A DNA stretch of 64,000 nucleotides from Luteimonas granuli (GTDB taxonomy: Bacteria > Pseudomonadota > Gammaproteobacteria > Xanthomonadales > Xanthomonadaceae), in assembly GCF_007795095.1 (NCBI RefSeq), contig NZ_CP042218.1, forward strand, positions 248,001 through 312,000, in the 5' to 3' direction. Below the pieces are notes generated by a model. That model saw only the letters and a program-made list of their open reading frames with translations, searched no databases and was not told the DNA's origin. The position numbers were made by a program, and so were the translations under genes. Below are positions 25,064 through 34,024 of the stretch, piece by piece; the first letter of the stretch is position 1, and every line of letters starts with the position of its first letter.

Positions 25064-25190
25064 CCACGGATGAACACAGATGGGAGCGGATTCGCGCGGA
25101 TAAAGCGGGTAGCAAGGGAAAAAGCCTTTTCCCCTGTACTGCTCCTTGCCCTATCCGCGTTCATCCGCACTTGTCCGGGTAAATCCGTGG
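25064..25190. repeat. 127-bp imperfect palindromic element
   Basis: The two ends are inverted copies of about 42 bases: both open with CCACGGAT, continue through GCGGAT and end in CGCGGATA. Inside, a second palindrome (AAGGGAAAAAG / CTTTTCCCCT) completes the fold. The words (CCACGGAT, GCGGATAA) recall the short 'ATCCGCGTTCATCCGTGG' family scattered in many proteobacterial genomes. The element lies between rlmN and ndk and could fold into one long hairpin on either strand, acting as a terminator for ndk or as a non-autonomous repeat. Confidence 0.7.
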
Positions 25191-25200
25191 CAAAAAAGAA

Positions 25201-25626
25201 TCAACGCGCGTAGACGTCCGTCGACGGGAAGAAGTACGCGATCTCGACGGCGGCGGTCTCGGCGGCGTCGGAGCCGTGCACGGCGTTGGCGTCGATCGAG
25301 TCGGCGAAGTCCGCGCGGATGGTGCCGGCGGCGGCTTCCTTCGGGTTGGTGGCGCCCATCAGCTCGCGGTTCTTCAGCACCGCGCCCTCGCCTTCCAGGA
25401 CCTGGATCATCACCGGGCCGCTGATCATGAACTCCACCAGGGCGTTGAAGAAGGGGCGCTCGCGGTGCACGGCGTAGAAGCCTTCGGCCTCGGCGCGCGA
25501 GAGCTGCTTCATCTTCGCGGCGGCGACCTTGAGGCCGGCCTTCTCGAAACGGGAATAGATCTCGCCGATGACGTTCTTGGCGACGGCATCGGGCTTGATG
25601 ATGGACAGGGTGCGCTCCAGCGCCAT
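25201..25626 (-). CDS. ndk: Nucleoside diphosphate kinase
   Basis: Balances nucleoside triphosphate pools by transferring the gamma phosphate from ATP through a phosphohistidine. At 141 residues it has the usual length; the active-site His117 lies in [20 protein letters not shown], and the N-terminal [12 protein letters not shown] is invariant for the family. GGAG is well placed before the ATG at 25626. A terminator-like hairpin lies in the leader at 25686-25711, and a palindromic repeat follows the gene. Confidence 0.97.
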   Translation of the reverse strand: MALERTLSIIKPDAVAKNVIGEIYSRFEKAGLKVAAAKMKQLSRAEAEGFYAVHRERPFFNALVEFMISGPVMIQVLEGEGAVLKNRELMGATNPKEAAAGTIRADFADSIDANAVHGSDAAETAAVEIAYFFPSTDVYAR

Positions 25627-25685
25627 GGGAAGGTCTCCGGTTGGAAGCGGGCCGGCCAATCCAGGGCAGGTCCCGAAGGTAACAG

Positions 25686-25711
25686 AAAAACCCACGCCGG
25701 GGCGCGGGTTT
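25686..25711 (-). terminator. Intrinsic terminator or attenuator in the ndk leader
   Basis: On the minus strand AAACCCGCGCC / GGCGTGGGTTT folds into a stem with a C/G-rich loop and runs into TTTTTC, a good intrinsic terminator pointing toward ndk, 60 bases before its start. A TAGAAT -10-like hexamer lies about 50 bases upstream. No gene to terminate lies between it and the divergent regulator, so an attenuator of ndk is plausible. Confidence 0.5.
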
Positions 25712-25782
25712 AGCCAACAAGGCTGGAGTGATTCTAACGGAACGCATGCGCCGCCTGCACGCACTTTTTCCATGATCCCGGG

Positions 25783-25827
25783 TTGACCTGCGCGCCGGGC
25801 GGCCCCTAGTATCCAAACAAGCGTTTG
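25783..25827 (+). promoter_or_regulatory. Promoter of the PsrA-like regulator with an overlapping palindromic operator
   Basis: TTGACC (25783-25788) and TAGTAT (25807-25812) are spaced by 18 bases. The sequence CAAACAAGCGTTTG (25814-25827) lies right on the predicted transcription start. Its halves CAAAC/GTTTG are exact inverted copies with four bases between, matching the (C/G)AAAC-N(2-4)-GTTT(G/C) boxes reported for PsrA of Pseudomonas. It suits autorepression and control of the downstream beta-oxidation genes. Confidence 0.7.
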
Positions 25828-25850
25828 ATTCAGGCAGGCCTCATCTTTCC

Positions 25851-26477
25851 ATGGCAAGCACCCAGTTCTCGACCAAGGACCGCATCCTCGGCGCGGCGGA
25901 GGAGCTGTTCGCGCTGCACGGCTTCGGCGGTACGTCTCTGCGCCAGGTCACGAGCCGCGCGGACGTCAACATCGCCGCCGTCAACTACCACTTCGGCAGC
26001 AAGGAAAACCTGATCAACGAGGTCTTCCGGCGGCGCATGGACGACATGAGCCGGCAGCGGCTGGCGCTGCTGGAACGGGCCCGCCGCGAGCACCCCGGCG
26101 AACTGGGGCCCGTGCTGGCCGCCTTCGTCGAGCCGGCACTGGCCCTGGCCGGCGACCGCCACGGCGGCGGGGCCTTCATCCGGGTGATCGCCCGTGCCTA
26201 CGCCGAAAACAACGACAGCCTGCGCAGGTTCCTGTCAGAGCAGTACGGTCATGTGCTGCGCGAATTCGCGCGCGCGATCGCCGGATGCGTGCCGCACCTG
26301 GACAAGGAACAGCTGTACTGGCGTCTCGACTTCCTGTCGGGGGCGCTGACCTATGCGATGTCGGACTTCGGGCTCATCAAGCGCCCCGCGGGCGTGGCCG
26401 AAGTCGCCCACCGCAAGCGTGCCGCCGACGAACTGATCCGGTTCGCTGCCGCCGGCATCAAGAGTGATAAAACCTGA
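25851..26477 (+). CDS. psrA: TetR-family regulator, PsrA-like (fatty-acid responsive)
   Basis: A 208-residue repressor. The N-terminal HTH (residues ~8-55) contains [28 protein letters not shown], written here as [13 protein letters not shown] plus [11 protein letters not shown], very close to the PsrA pattern. The C-terminal domain has [14 protein letters not shown] and [17 protein letters not shown], also shared with PsrA. PsrA-type repressors are released by long-chain acyl-CoA or fatty acid. The gene is preceded by a fitting operator and followed after 21 bases by a beta-oxidation multienzyme gene, supporting a role as local repressor of fatty-acid degradation. Confidence 0.85.
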   Translation: MASTQFSTKDRILGAAEELFALHGFGGTSLRQVTSRADVNIAAVNYHFGSKENLINEVFRRRMDDMSRQRLALLERARREHPGELGPVLAAFVEPALALAGDRHGGGAFIRVIARAYAENNDSLRRFLSEQYGHVLREFARAIAGCVPHLDKEQLYWRLDFLSGALTYAMSDFGLIKRPAGVAEVAHRKRAADELIRFAAAGIKSDKT

Positions 26478-26498
26478 AAAATCATGGAGTTGAAAGAC

Positions 26499-28871
26499 AT
26501 GGCTGAGAAACTGCTTGTGCGCCGAGCCGCAGTCCTCGGCGCCGGCGTGATGGGCGCCCAGATCGCCGCCCACCTCACCAATGCCGGGGTCGACACCGTG
26601 CTGTTCGACCTTCCGGCGAAGGAAGGAGACCCCAACGGCATCGTCACCCGCGCGATCGCCAACCTCTCCAGGCTGAGCCCCGCCCCTCTGGCCTCGAAGG
26701 CGCTGGCGGCAGCCATCACCCCGGCGAACTACGAGCTGGGCCTGAAGCGGCTCAAGGACTGCGACCTGGTGATCGAGGCCATCGCCGAGCGCATGGATTG
26801 GAAACAGGACCTGTATGCGAAGATCGCGCCCTTCGTGGCCGACCACGCCGTGCTCGCGAGCAACACGTCCGGACTCGGGATCAACACGCTGGCCGAGGCG
26901 TTGCCGGAGAAACTGCGTCCCCGCTTCTGCGGCGTGCACTTCTTCAACCCGCCGCGCTACATGCACCTGGCCGAACTGATCCCGGCCCGGACCACCGACA
27001 AGGCGGTACTCCAGGGGCTGGAGACCTTCCTCACCACCACCCTGGGCAAGGGCGTGGTCTACGCCCGCGACACGCCCAACTTCATCGGCAACCGCATCGG
27101 CGTGTTCTCGATCCTGTCGACCATCCACCACACCGCCGAGTCCGGCCTGGGCTTCGATGAGGTCGACGCCCTGACCGGTCCCCTGGTCGGGCGCCCGAAG
27201 TCGGCGACCTACCGCACGTCCGACGTGGTGGGCCTGGACACGATGGGTCACGTCATCAGGACGATGGCCGACACCCTGCCCGACGACCCCTGGCACAGGT
27301 ACTTCAGGTCGCCCAAGTGGCTGGCCGCGCTGGTCGAGAAGGGTGCCCTGGGACAGAAGGCCGGGGCGGGCATCTTCCGCAAGGTCGGCAAGGACATCAT
27401 GGTTCTGGACCTGGAGAAGCAGGACTACCGGTCGGCCGACCGCGGCGCCGCGCCGGAAGTGGTCGAGATCCTGAAAACGAAGGATCCGGTGGCGAAGTTC
27501 GCCGCCCTGCGCGCCAGCGGGCACCCGCAGGCAAAGTTCCTGTGGAGCGTGTTCCGCGACCTGTTCCACTACAGCGCCTACCATCTCGCCGACATCGCCG
27601 AGACGGCGCGCGATGTCGACCTGGCGATCCGCTGGGGCTACGGCTGGAGCCTCGGGCCGTTCGAGACGTGGCAGGCCGCGGGCTGGAAGCAGGTGGCGCA
27701 GTGGATCGCCGACGACATCGTGGCCGGCCGCTCGATGAGCGACGCGCCCTTGCCGGACTGGGTGTTCGACGGCCGCGAGGGCGTGCACTCGGCCGAAGGC
27801 AGCTACAGCCCCGGCAAGAACGCCCGCCTGCCCCGCTCCTCCCTGCCGGTCTACAAGCGCCAGCGCTTCCCGGACCCACTGCTGGGCGAGAGTTTCGCCC
27901 AGGGCGAGACCGTCTTCGAGAACGACGGCCTGCGCATGTGGACCGACGGCGACGACATCGCCGTGGCCTCGTTCAGGACCAAGATGCACACCGTCTCCGA
28001 CCAGGTGCTCGACGGCCTGCAGGAAGCGGTGGCGCGGGCGGAGCGCGATTTCGCGGGCCTGGTGATCTGGCAGCCGAAGGAACCCTTCTCCGCCGGTGCC
28101 GACCTGGCCGGCGCGCTGGGCCTGCTGCAGGCCGGCAAGGTCGATGCCTTCGAGGCCATGGTCGCCAACTTCCAGGCCACCAGCCAGCGCATCAAGTATT
28201 CGCTGGTGCCGGTGGTGGCCGCGGTGCGCGGGCTGGCGCTGGGCGGCGGCTGCGAGTTCCAGATGCACTCGGCGCGCACGGTCGCGCATCTCGAGAGCTA
28301 CATCGGCCTGGTCGAGGCCGGCGTGGGCCTGCTGCCGGCCGGAGGCGGCCTGAAGGAGCTCGCGGTGCGCGCTTCCGACGCTGCGGGCGAGAGCGGCGAC
28401 GTGTTCGCCGCACTCAAGGACGTGTTCGAAGCCGTCGCGATGGCGAAGGTGTCCGGCTCGGCGATCGAAGCGAAGGAGCTGGGCCTGCTGCGTGCGGGCG
28501 ACGGCCTGGTCTTCAATGCCCATGAATTGCTGCACGTGGCCCGCGGCCAGGCACGCGCGCTGGCCGACGCGGGCTACCGCCCGCCCCTGCCCGCACGACG
28601 CATCCGCGTGGCCGGCGACGTCGGCATCGCGACCTTCCGCATGCTGCTGGAGAACATGCTCGAGGGCCGCTTCATCAGCGGATACGACTACGAGATCGCC
28701 CGGCGCATCGCCACCGTGCTCTGCGGCGGCGAGGTCGATCGCAACGCCGTGGTCGACGAAGAGTGGCTGCTGCGACTGGAGCGCCAGAACTTCGTGGAGC
28801 TGGCGCAGCAGGAGAAGACCCAGGCCCGCATCGCGCACATGCTCAGGACCGGCAAGCCGTTGCGCAACTGA
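26499..28871 (+). CDS. 3-hydroxyacyl-CoA dehydrogenase / enoyl-CoA hydratase (FadN-like order)
   Basis: Catalyses two steps of beta-oxidation. In the 790-residue protein the NAD-binding dehydrogenase comes first (AAVLGAGVMGAQIAAH; catalytic His in CGVHFFNPPRYMH) and the crotonase-type hydratase last (FSAGADLAGALG; LALGGGCEFQMHSAR), the reverse of E. coli FadB and like Bacillus FadN. I chose the ATG at 26499, which follows GGAG nine bases upstream; the ATG at 26484 has no ribosome site. It is 21-22 bases after the PsrA-like gene and 67 bases before the thiolase, forming one operon under the operator at 25814. Confidence 0.92.
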   Translation: MAEKLLVRRAAVLGAGVMGAQIAAHLTNAGVDTVLFDLPAKEGDPNGIVTRAIANLSRLSPAPLASKALAAAITPANYELGLKRLKDCDLVIEAIAERMDWKQDLYAKIAPFVADHAVLASNTSGLGINTLAEALPEKLRPRFCGVHFFNPPRYMHLAELIPARTTDKAVLQGLETFLTTTLGKGVVYARDTPNFIGNRIGVFSILSTIHHTAESGLGFDEVDALTGPLVGRPKSATYRTSDVVGLDTMGHVIRTMADTLPDDPWHRYFRSPKWLAALVEKGALGQKAGAGIFRKVGKDIMVLDLEKQDYRSADRGAAPEVVEILKTKDPVAKFAALRASGHPQAKFLWSVFRDLFHYSAYHLADIAETARDVDLAIRWGYGWSLGPFETWQAAGWKQVAQWIADDIVAGRSMSDAPLPDWVFDGREGVHSAEGSYSPGKNARLPRSSLPVYKRQRFPDPLLGESFAQGETVFENDGLRMWTDGDDIAVASFRTKMHTVSDQVLDGLQEAVARAERDFAGLVIWQPKEPFSAGADLAGALGLLQAGKVDAFEAMVANFQATSQRIKYSLVPVVAAVRGLALGGGCEFQMHSARTVAHLESYIGLVEAGVGLLPAGGGLKELAVRASDAAGESGDVFAALKDVFEAVAMAKVSGSAIEAKELGLLRAGDGLVFNAHELLHVARGQARALADAGYRPPLPARRIRVAGDVGIATFRMLLENMLEGRFISGYDYEIARRIATVLCGGEVDRNAVVDEEWLLRLERQNFVELAQQEKTQARIAHMLRTGKPLRN

Positions 28872-28938
28872 TGTTGCGCAACGGGATGCAAAAGACCAGG
28901 CCCCGATCGTTGGACAGACAGTATTGCCGGAGGAAGCC

Positions 28939-30141
28939 ATGAAGCAGATCCAGGACGCCTACATCGTCGCCGCCACGCGCACCCCCGTGGGCAAGGCGCC
29001 CCGGGGCGTGTTCCGCAACACCCGCCCCGACGACATGCTGGCCCACGTGCTGCGGGCCGTGATCGCACAGGCGCCGGGCATCGACGTCAAGCGCATCGAC
29101 GACGCCATCATCGGCTGCGCCATGCCCGAGGGCGAGCAGGGCATGAACGTGGCGCGCATCGGCGTGCTTCTCGCCGGCCTGCCGGATACGGTGGCCGCGC
29201 AGACCATCAACCGCTTCTGCTCCTCCGGCCTGCAGGCCGTGGCGCTCGCGGCCGACCAGATCCGTCTGGGCAACGCGGACCTCGTGCTGGCCGGCGGCAC
29301 CGAGTCGATGAGCATGGTGCCGATGATGGGCAACAAGGTCGCGCTGTCGCCGGCCGTGTTCCGCGACGACCACGTCGCCATCGCCTACGGCATGGGCATC
29401 ACCGCCGAAAAGGTCGCCGAAGAGTGGAAGGTGTCGCGCGAGGACCAGGACGCGTTCGCGCTCGCCTCGCACCGGAAAGCGCTGGCTGCGCAGAAGGCCG
29501 GCGAGTTCGACGAAGAGATCTCGCCGCTGGAAGTCGTGGCGCGCATCCCCGACCTCGGCGGCAACGCGGTGCGCGTGAAGAAGCTGCTGGTCGAGCAGGA
29601 CGAGGGTCCGCGCCCCGACACGTCGGCCGAAGGCTTGGCGAAGCTGCGCCCCGTGTTCCGCAACGGCCAGGCCGGCGGGACCGTCACCGCCGGCAACTCC
29701 TCGCAGATGAGCGACGGCGCCGGCGCGGTGCTGGTGGCGTCGGAGCAGGCGATCAGGGACTACGGCCTGACGCCGCTGGCGCGCTTCGTCAGCTTCTCGG
29801 TGGCCGGCGTCCGCCCGGAGGTGATGGGCATCGGCCCGATCGCGGCCATCCCGAAGGCCCTGAAGCAGGGCGGCCTGACCAGGGACCAGCTGGACTGGAT
29901 CGAACTCAACGAGGCCTTCGCCGCCCAGGCACTGGCCGTGATCCGCGATTCGGAGCTCGATCCCGACAAGGTCAACCCGCTGGGCGGGGCGATCGCGCTG
30001 GGCCACCCGCTGGGTGCCACCGGCGCCGTGCGCACCGCGACCATCGTCCACGGCCTGCGCCGGCGGAAACAGAAGTACGGCATGGTGACGATGTGCATCG
30101 GCACCGGCATGGGCGCGGCGGGGATCTTCGAGGCCCTGTGA
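28939..30141 (+). CDS. fadA: Acetyl-CoA C-acyltransferase (3-ketoacyl-CoA thiolase)
   Basis: Cleaves 3-ketoacyl-CoA with CoA, the last step of the beta-oxidation cycle. It has 400 residues. The acyl-accepting Cys94 is in [10 protein letters not shown], the His is in [14 protein letters not shown] and the second Cys is in [15 protein letters not shown] precedes the ATG. It is the partner of the dehydrogenase/hydratase encoded just upstream, and the operon ends with a hairpin shared with the convergent galU. Confidence 0.95.
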   Translation: MKQIQDAYIVAATRTPVGKAPRGVFRNTRPDDMLAHVLRAVIAQAPGIDVKRIDDAIIGCAMPEGEQGMNVARIGVLLAGLPDTVAAQTINRFCSSGLQAVALAADQIRLGNADLVLAGGTESMSMVPMMGNKVALSPAVFRDDHVAIAYGMGITAEKVAEEWKVSREDQDAFALASHRKALAAQKAGEFDEEISPLEVVARIPDLGGNAVRVKKLLVEQDEGPRPDTSAEGLAKLRPVFRNGQAGGTVTAGNSSQMSDGAGAVLVASEQAIRDYGLTPLARFVSFSVAGVRPEVMGIGPIAAIPKALKQGGLTRDQLDWIELNEAFAAQALAVIRDSELDPDKVNPLGGAIALGHPLGATGAVRTATIVHGLRRRKQKYGMVTMCIGTGMGAAGIFEAL

Positions 30142-30146
30142 CGGCG

Positions 30147-30168
30147 AAGGGGACGCCAGCGTCCCCTT
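30147..30168. terminator. Bidirectional terminator between fadA and galU
   Basis: A perfect 9-bp stem AAGGGGACG / CGTCCCCTT with a 4-base loop directly follows the fadA stop and precedes the galU stop, serving both convergent genes. Confidence 0.75.
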
Positions 30169-30193
30169 CTCGCGTCCTTCCCTGCCCGGCCGC

Positions 30194-31091
30194 TCAGGCG
30201 TCCACGACGCCCAGCTCCGCCAGCGCATCGCGCATGAAACCCTGCGCGGCCTCGCTCAGCGTCTCGTGGTCCAGGGCGTGGCGGATGGTGGCCTCGATCA
30301 GGCCGATGTGGGTGCCGCAGTCGAAGCGCGTGCCATGGAAGTGGTACGCAAGCACGGGCTCCTCGGCCAGCAGCGCGGAGATCGCGTCGGTCAGCTGGAT
30401 CTCGCCGCCCGCTCCCGGGCGGGTCGACTCCAGCAGGTCGAAGATCCGCGGCGACAGGACGTAGCGCCCGACCACGGCCAGGTTGCTCGGCGCATCCGCG
30501 GGGGCGGGCTTCTCGACGATGGCGGTGATCCGTCCACGCCGGTCGCTGAACTCCCCCGTGGCGACGATGCCGTAGCTGGACACCTGCTCCGGCGCCACCG
30601 CCTGGGTGGCGATCACGCTGGCGCCGCCGGATTCGGCCACCTCGGCCATCTGCGCGAGCGCGCCGGGCCCTCGGTTCCAGATCAGGTCGTCGGGAAGGAT
30701 CACGGCGAAGGGCTCGTCGCCGATCACCGGCTTCGCGCACAGCACCGCATGGCCCAGCCCCAGCGCTTCGGCCTGGGTGACGAAGATCGCCCGCACGCCG
30801 GGCGGCAGCACGTTGCGCACGAGCTCCAGCTGCTCGTGCTTGCCGGCCGCCTCGAGCTTCGCTTCCCAGCTCGTAGGCCTTGTCGAAGTAGTCGGCGACC
30901 GCGTGCTTGTAGCGGTTGGTGATGAACACCAGCGTGTCGCAGCCGGCTTCGACCGCCTCGTCCACCGCGTACTGGATCAGCGGCCGATCGACGATCGGCA
31001 GCATCTCCTTGGGCACGGTCTTGGTGGCGGGGAGGAAGCGGGTGCCGAGCCCGGCCACGGGGAACACCGCCTTGCGGATGCGTCTGCTCAT
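30194..31091 (-). CDS. galU: UTP-glucose-1-phosphate uridylyltransferase GalU, apparent frameshift at 30865-30867
   Basis: Makes UDP-glucose for polysaccharide and LPS synthesis. With one base removed it has 298 residues, the usual length. The nucleotide-binding signature [20 protein letters not shown] is near the N-terminus, then LPDDLI, VEKP and [12 protein letters not shown]. The frame breaks in AYELGS; dropping one G of GGG at 30865-30867 gives [13 protein letters not shown], as in the family. The gene is important for envelope integrity, so a sequence error is more likely than a true mutation. Its ATG overlaps the stop of the CapD-like gene upstream (ATGA). Confidence 0.9.
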
Positions 31092-32998
31092 GTCCTTCGT
31101 GCGTTCCTCGCCGGGAATGCGACCACGGTGGCGGCGGCCGGCGCGTCATCCCCGGCCAGGGGCGCGAATTCCGGCACGGATTCGCGCAGCACCTGGCCCA
31201 GTGTGTCCACGTCGTAGTCCGCCACGGCCTCGCGCATGCGTGCGACCGCCGATTCGATCCGCTCCGCGGACACGCTGCGCGCGTCGGCCTGCAGGATCTT
31301 CGGGTGGGCGGTGGGCCGGTAGCGCTCCTCGGCGTGGAAAAGAGTCTCGTGCAGCTTCTCGCCCGGGCGCAGACCGGTGTAGACGATGGCGATGTCCCGG
31401 CCCGGCTGCTTGCCGGCCAGGGTGATCATCTGCTCGGCGAGCAGGCGGATCGAGACCGGATCGCCCATGTCCAGGGTATAGACGGCCTGCAGCGAGCCGA
31501 TCGCCACCGCCTGCAGGATCAGCTGGCAGGCCTCGGGGATGGTCATGAAGTAGCGTGTGACGTGGGGGTCGGTGACAGTGACCGGCCCACCCTGGCGGAT
31601 CTGCGCGCGGAACAGCGGCACGACGCTCCCGGCGGAATCGAGCACGTTGCCGAAGCGCACGGTGACGAAGCGCGTGCCCTCGGTCCCGATCATGGCCTGG
31701 CAGACCATCTCCGCCAGGCGCTTGGTCGCGCCGAGCACATTGACCGGATCGACCGCCTTGTCGGTCGAGATCAGCACGAAGGTGCCGACACCGGCCTCCC
31801 GCGATGCGCGCGCGACGGTGGCGGTGGCCAGGACGTTGTTGCGCACGGCCTCGCGGAGCTGGGTCTCCAGCACCGGCACCTGCTTGTAGGCGGCGGCGTG
31901 GAACACAGCTTCGGGCTGCGACAGCGACAGGGCGTGGCGGATCACCGCGGGATCACCGCAGTCGCCCAGCACCGGCAGGCACTCGATCTGCGGGAAGTCG
32001 CGGCGCAGCTCGCCCTGGGTCGTCGCCAGCGCGAGCTCGTCGAGTTCGATCAGGGTGATCTGGCGCGCGCCATGGCGCGCACACTGGCGGCAGAGTTCGG
32101 CCCCGATGGAGCCGCCGGCGCCGGTGACCAGCACGCTGCGCGCACCCAGCCAGCCGCGGATGGCCTTCCAGTCCGGGGTGACCGGCTTGCGCCCGAGCAG
32201 GTCCTCGATCGCGACCTCCTTGAGCTCGCCGGGCAGCGACCGGCCTTCGAGCAGGTCGTTGAGCCGCGGCACGGTGCGGAACGGGAGCCCGGTGCGCTCG
32301 CAGGCGGCCACGACCCGCCGCATGGCGGTTGCGTCCAGCGAGGGCATCGCGATCACCAGCAGCTTGGCCGCGGTCTCCGGCGCGATCCGGCCCACGTCCT
32401 CGATCCGTCCCAGCACCGGCAGGCCCTGCAGGTAGCTGCCGCGGAGCCTGATCGCGTCGTCCAGGAAGCCGACCGGCTGGTAGGCGCCGACACGGCGCAG
32501 GTCGCGGACCAGGGCCTCTCCCGCCTGCCCGGCACCGAGGATCAACACCCTCAGCGCGGCCTTGTCGGTCCGCTCGTTGCCGTGGTCCTTCCATGCCCGG
32601 TACAGCAGCCGCGGCATGCCCAGAAGCGCCGACAGCACCACCGGATAGGCCAGCATCACCGTGCGCGGCACCTGGCCCGCGCGGTCGAACACGAAGAACA
32701 GCAGCGGCAGGATCGCCAGCAAGCCGAACAGGCTCGCCTTCACGATGTTCACCAGGTCGGGGATGCTCGCGAACCGCCAGACCCCGCGGTACAGGCCCAC
32801 CTGCCAGAAAATGAGCCCCTGCACGATCAGGATCAGCAGCATTTCCGGCGACAGCAGCGGCGCCGACGCGGCCGGCTCCATCGCGGCATGCCGGAAATAG
32901 TTGAGCCCGGCCCATGCCACCCAGACCATGAACAGGTCATGCGTGATCACGGCCGCCCGCGGCAAGGCGGTCCTGATCCGGTCACTCCAGCTGATCAT
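31088..32998 (-). CDS. CapD/WbpM-like nucleotide-sugar 4,6-dehydratase (membrane-bound)
   Basis: A 636-residue inner-membrane enzyme of polysaccharide synthesis. Four N-terminal membrane helices (about residues 14-130) are followed by a first Rossmann domain ([17 protein letters not shown]) and a second catalytic one ([18 protein letters not shown]). The modified triad region is [17 protein letters not shown], where Asp/Lys replace the Tyr-based triad as in WbpM/PglF-type UDP-GlcNAc 4,6-dehydratases. It should produce UDP-4-keto-6-deoxy-GlcNAc for an O-antigen or exopolysaccharide. It abuts the sugar-1-phosphate transferase upstream and overlaps galU downstream. Confidence 0.92.
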   Translation of the reverse strand: MISWSDRIRTALPRAAVITHDLFMVWVAWAGLNYFRHAAMEPAASAPLLSPEMLLILIVQGLIFWQVGLYRGVWRFASIPDLVNIVKASLFGLLAILPLLFFVFDRAGQVPRTVMLAYPVVLSALLGMPRLLYRAWKDHGNERTDKAALRVLILGAGQAGEALVRDLRRVGAYQPVGFLDDAIRLRGSYLQGLPVLGRIEDVGRIAPETAAKLLVIAMPSLDATAMRRVVAACERTGLPFRTVPRLNDLLEGRSLPGELKEVAIEDLLGRKPVTPDWKAIRGWLGARSVLVTGAGGSIGAELCRQCARHGARQITLIELDELALATTQGELRRDFPQIECLPVLGDCGDPAVIRHALSLSQPEAVFHAAAYKQVPVLETQLREAVRNNVLATATVARASREAGVGTFVLISTDKAVDPVNVLGATKRLAEMVCQAMIGTEGTRFVTVRFGNVLDSAGSVVPLFRAQIRQGGPVTVTDPHVTRYFMTIPEACQLILQAVAIGSLQAVYTLDMGDPVSIRLLAEQMITLAGKQPGRDIAIVYTGLRPGEKLHETLFHAEERYRPTAHPKILQADARSVSAERIESAVARMREAVADYDVDTLGQVLRESVPEFAPLAGDDAPAAATVVAFPARNARRT

Positions 32999-34024
32999 CT
33001 ACGGGCGTTCCTTCTTCCGGTATGGCCGGTTGACCGCGATCACGCGCCAGGCCAGTGTTCCAATCACCAAGCAGCCCCCCGCGGCCGCCATTCTAGTCGC
33101 GATGCCGTGTCCCGCGGCAGCTTCGCCCACGACCACGGCCAGCGCCGTCCATGCGCCGAACGCCAGGGTCACCGGGACGTGCGATCCACACCGCGCCGCC
33201 GCCTGCTGGTAGGCATGTCCGACATGCGCCTGCCACCACTGTTCGCGCTGCACGATGCGCCTTCCCAACGTCAACGATGCGTCAACCAGGAACGCCGACA
33301 GGGGCAGGAACAGCACCGGCAGCAGGCCGGGGCCGGAACGTTCTCCGCCCGGCAGCAGCAGCAGCAGGCCGGCCAGCACCGCGAGCGCGAAGCCCAGCAC
33401 GCCGCTGCCCACGTCGCCGAGGAAGATGCGCGCCCGCGGGAAGTTGAAGGGCAGGAATCCCAGGCAAGCGGCCGACAGTGCGAGGGCGACGAGCGCCGTG
33501 CCCGGGTCTTTGGCGAGCATCGCGAAGCCGAGCGCGGCCAGCGCCGCCTGGCTCGTCGCCAGGCCATCGATGCCGTCCATGAAGTTCCAGACGTTGACCA
33601 GCACGGGCACGCTCGCCAGCGTGAGCACGACCAGCCAGACCGCGGCCCCGGTGGCCGCGAGCCCCGCGGCGAGGACCGCCCCCGCGGCCAGGTGCGCCGC
33701 AAGCCGCCACCAGGCCGACAGCGGCCGGTGGTCGTCGGCATAGCCCGCGCCACCAACCAGCACGACGCCGGTGGCCGCAGCCAGGGCGATCGGGCCGGGC
33801 AGGCTCCCGCCCGACCAGAGCGCGACACAGGCAAGCGCCCAGGCCACCGCGATCCCGATGCCACCGCCTCGCGGGGTCGCGACCCGATGGCTGCGACGCT
33901 CGCCCGGCTGGTCGAGCAGGCCACGACGGAGCGCGTGGTGCCGTGCCCACCAGGCCCCGGCCGCCGCCAGTCCCAGCACCGCCGCCAGCAGCGGCAGCGC
34001 GCGGATCCAGTCGATGCCGGCCAT
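32999..34024 (-). CDS. WecA/WbpL-type undecaprenyl-phosphate sugar-1-phosphate transferase
   Basis: A polytopic membrane glycosyltransferase (family 4) of 341 residues with about ten helices. The catalytic loop VNVWNFMDGIDGLA, the second Asp motif in NFPRARIFLGDVGSG and the cytoplasmic H-rich loop (REQWWQAHVGHAYQQ) identify the family. It attaches a sugar-1-phosphate (likely GlcNAc or a derivative) to undecaprenyl phosphate, starting a glycan. Its ATG shares a base with the lapB stop (TGATG), linking glycan synthesis to LPS quality control. The exact sugar cannot be read from sequence. Confidence 0.9.
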   Translation of the reverse strand: MAGIDWIRALPLLAAVLGLAAAGAWWARHHALRRGLLDQPGERRSHRVATPRGGGIGIAVAWALACVALWSGGSLPGPIALAAATGVVLVGGAGYADDHRPLSAWWRLAAHLAAGAVLAAGLAATGAAVWLVVLTLASVPVLVNVWNFMDGIDGLATSQAALAALGFAMLAKDPGTALVALALSAACLGFLPFNFPRARIFLGDVGSGVLGFALAVLAGLLLLLPGGERSGPGLLPVLFLPLSAFLVDASLTLGRRIVQREQWWQAHVGHAYQQAAARCGSHVPVTLAFGAWTALAVVVGEAAAGHGIATRMAAAGGCLVIGTLAWRVIAVNRPYRKKERP

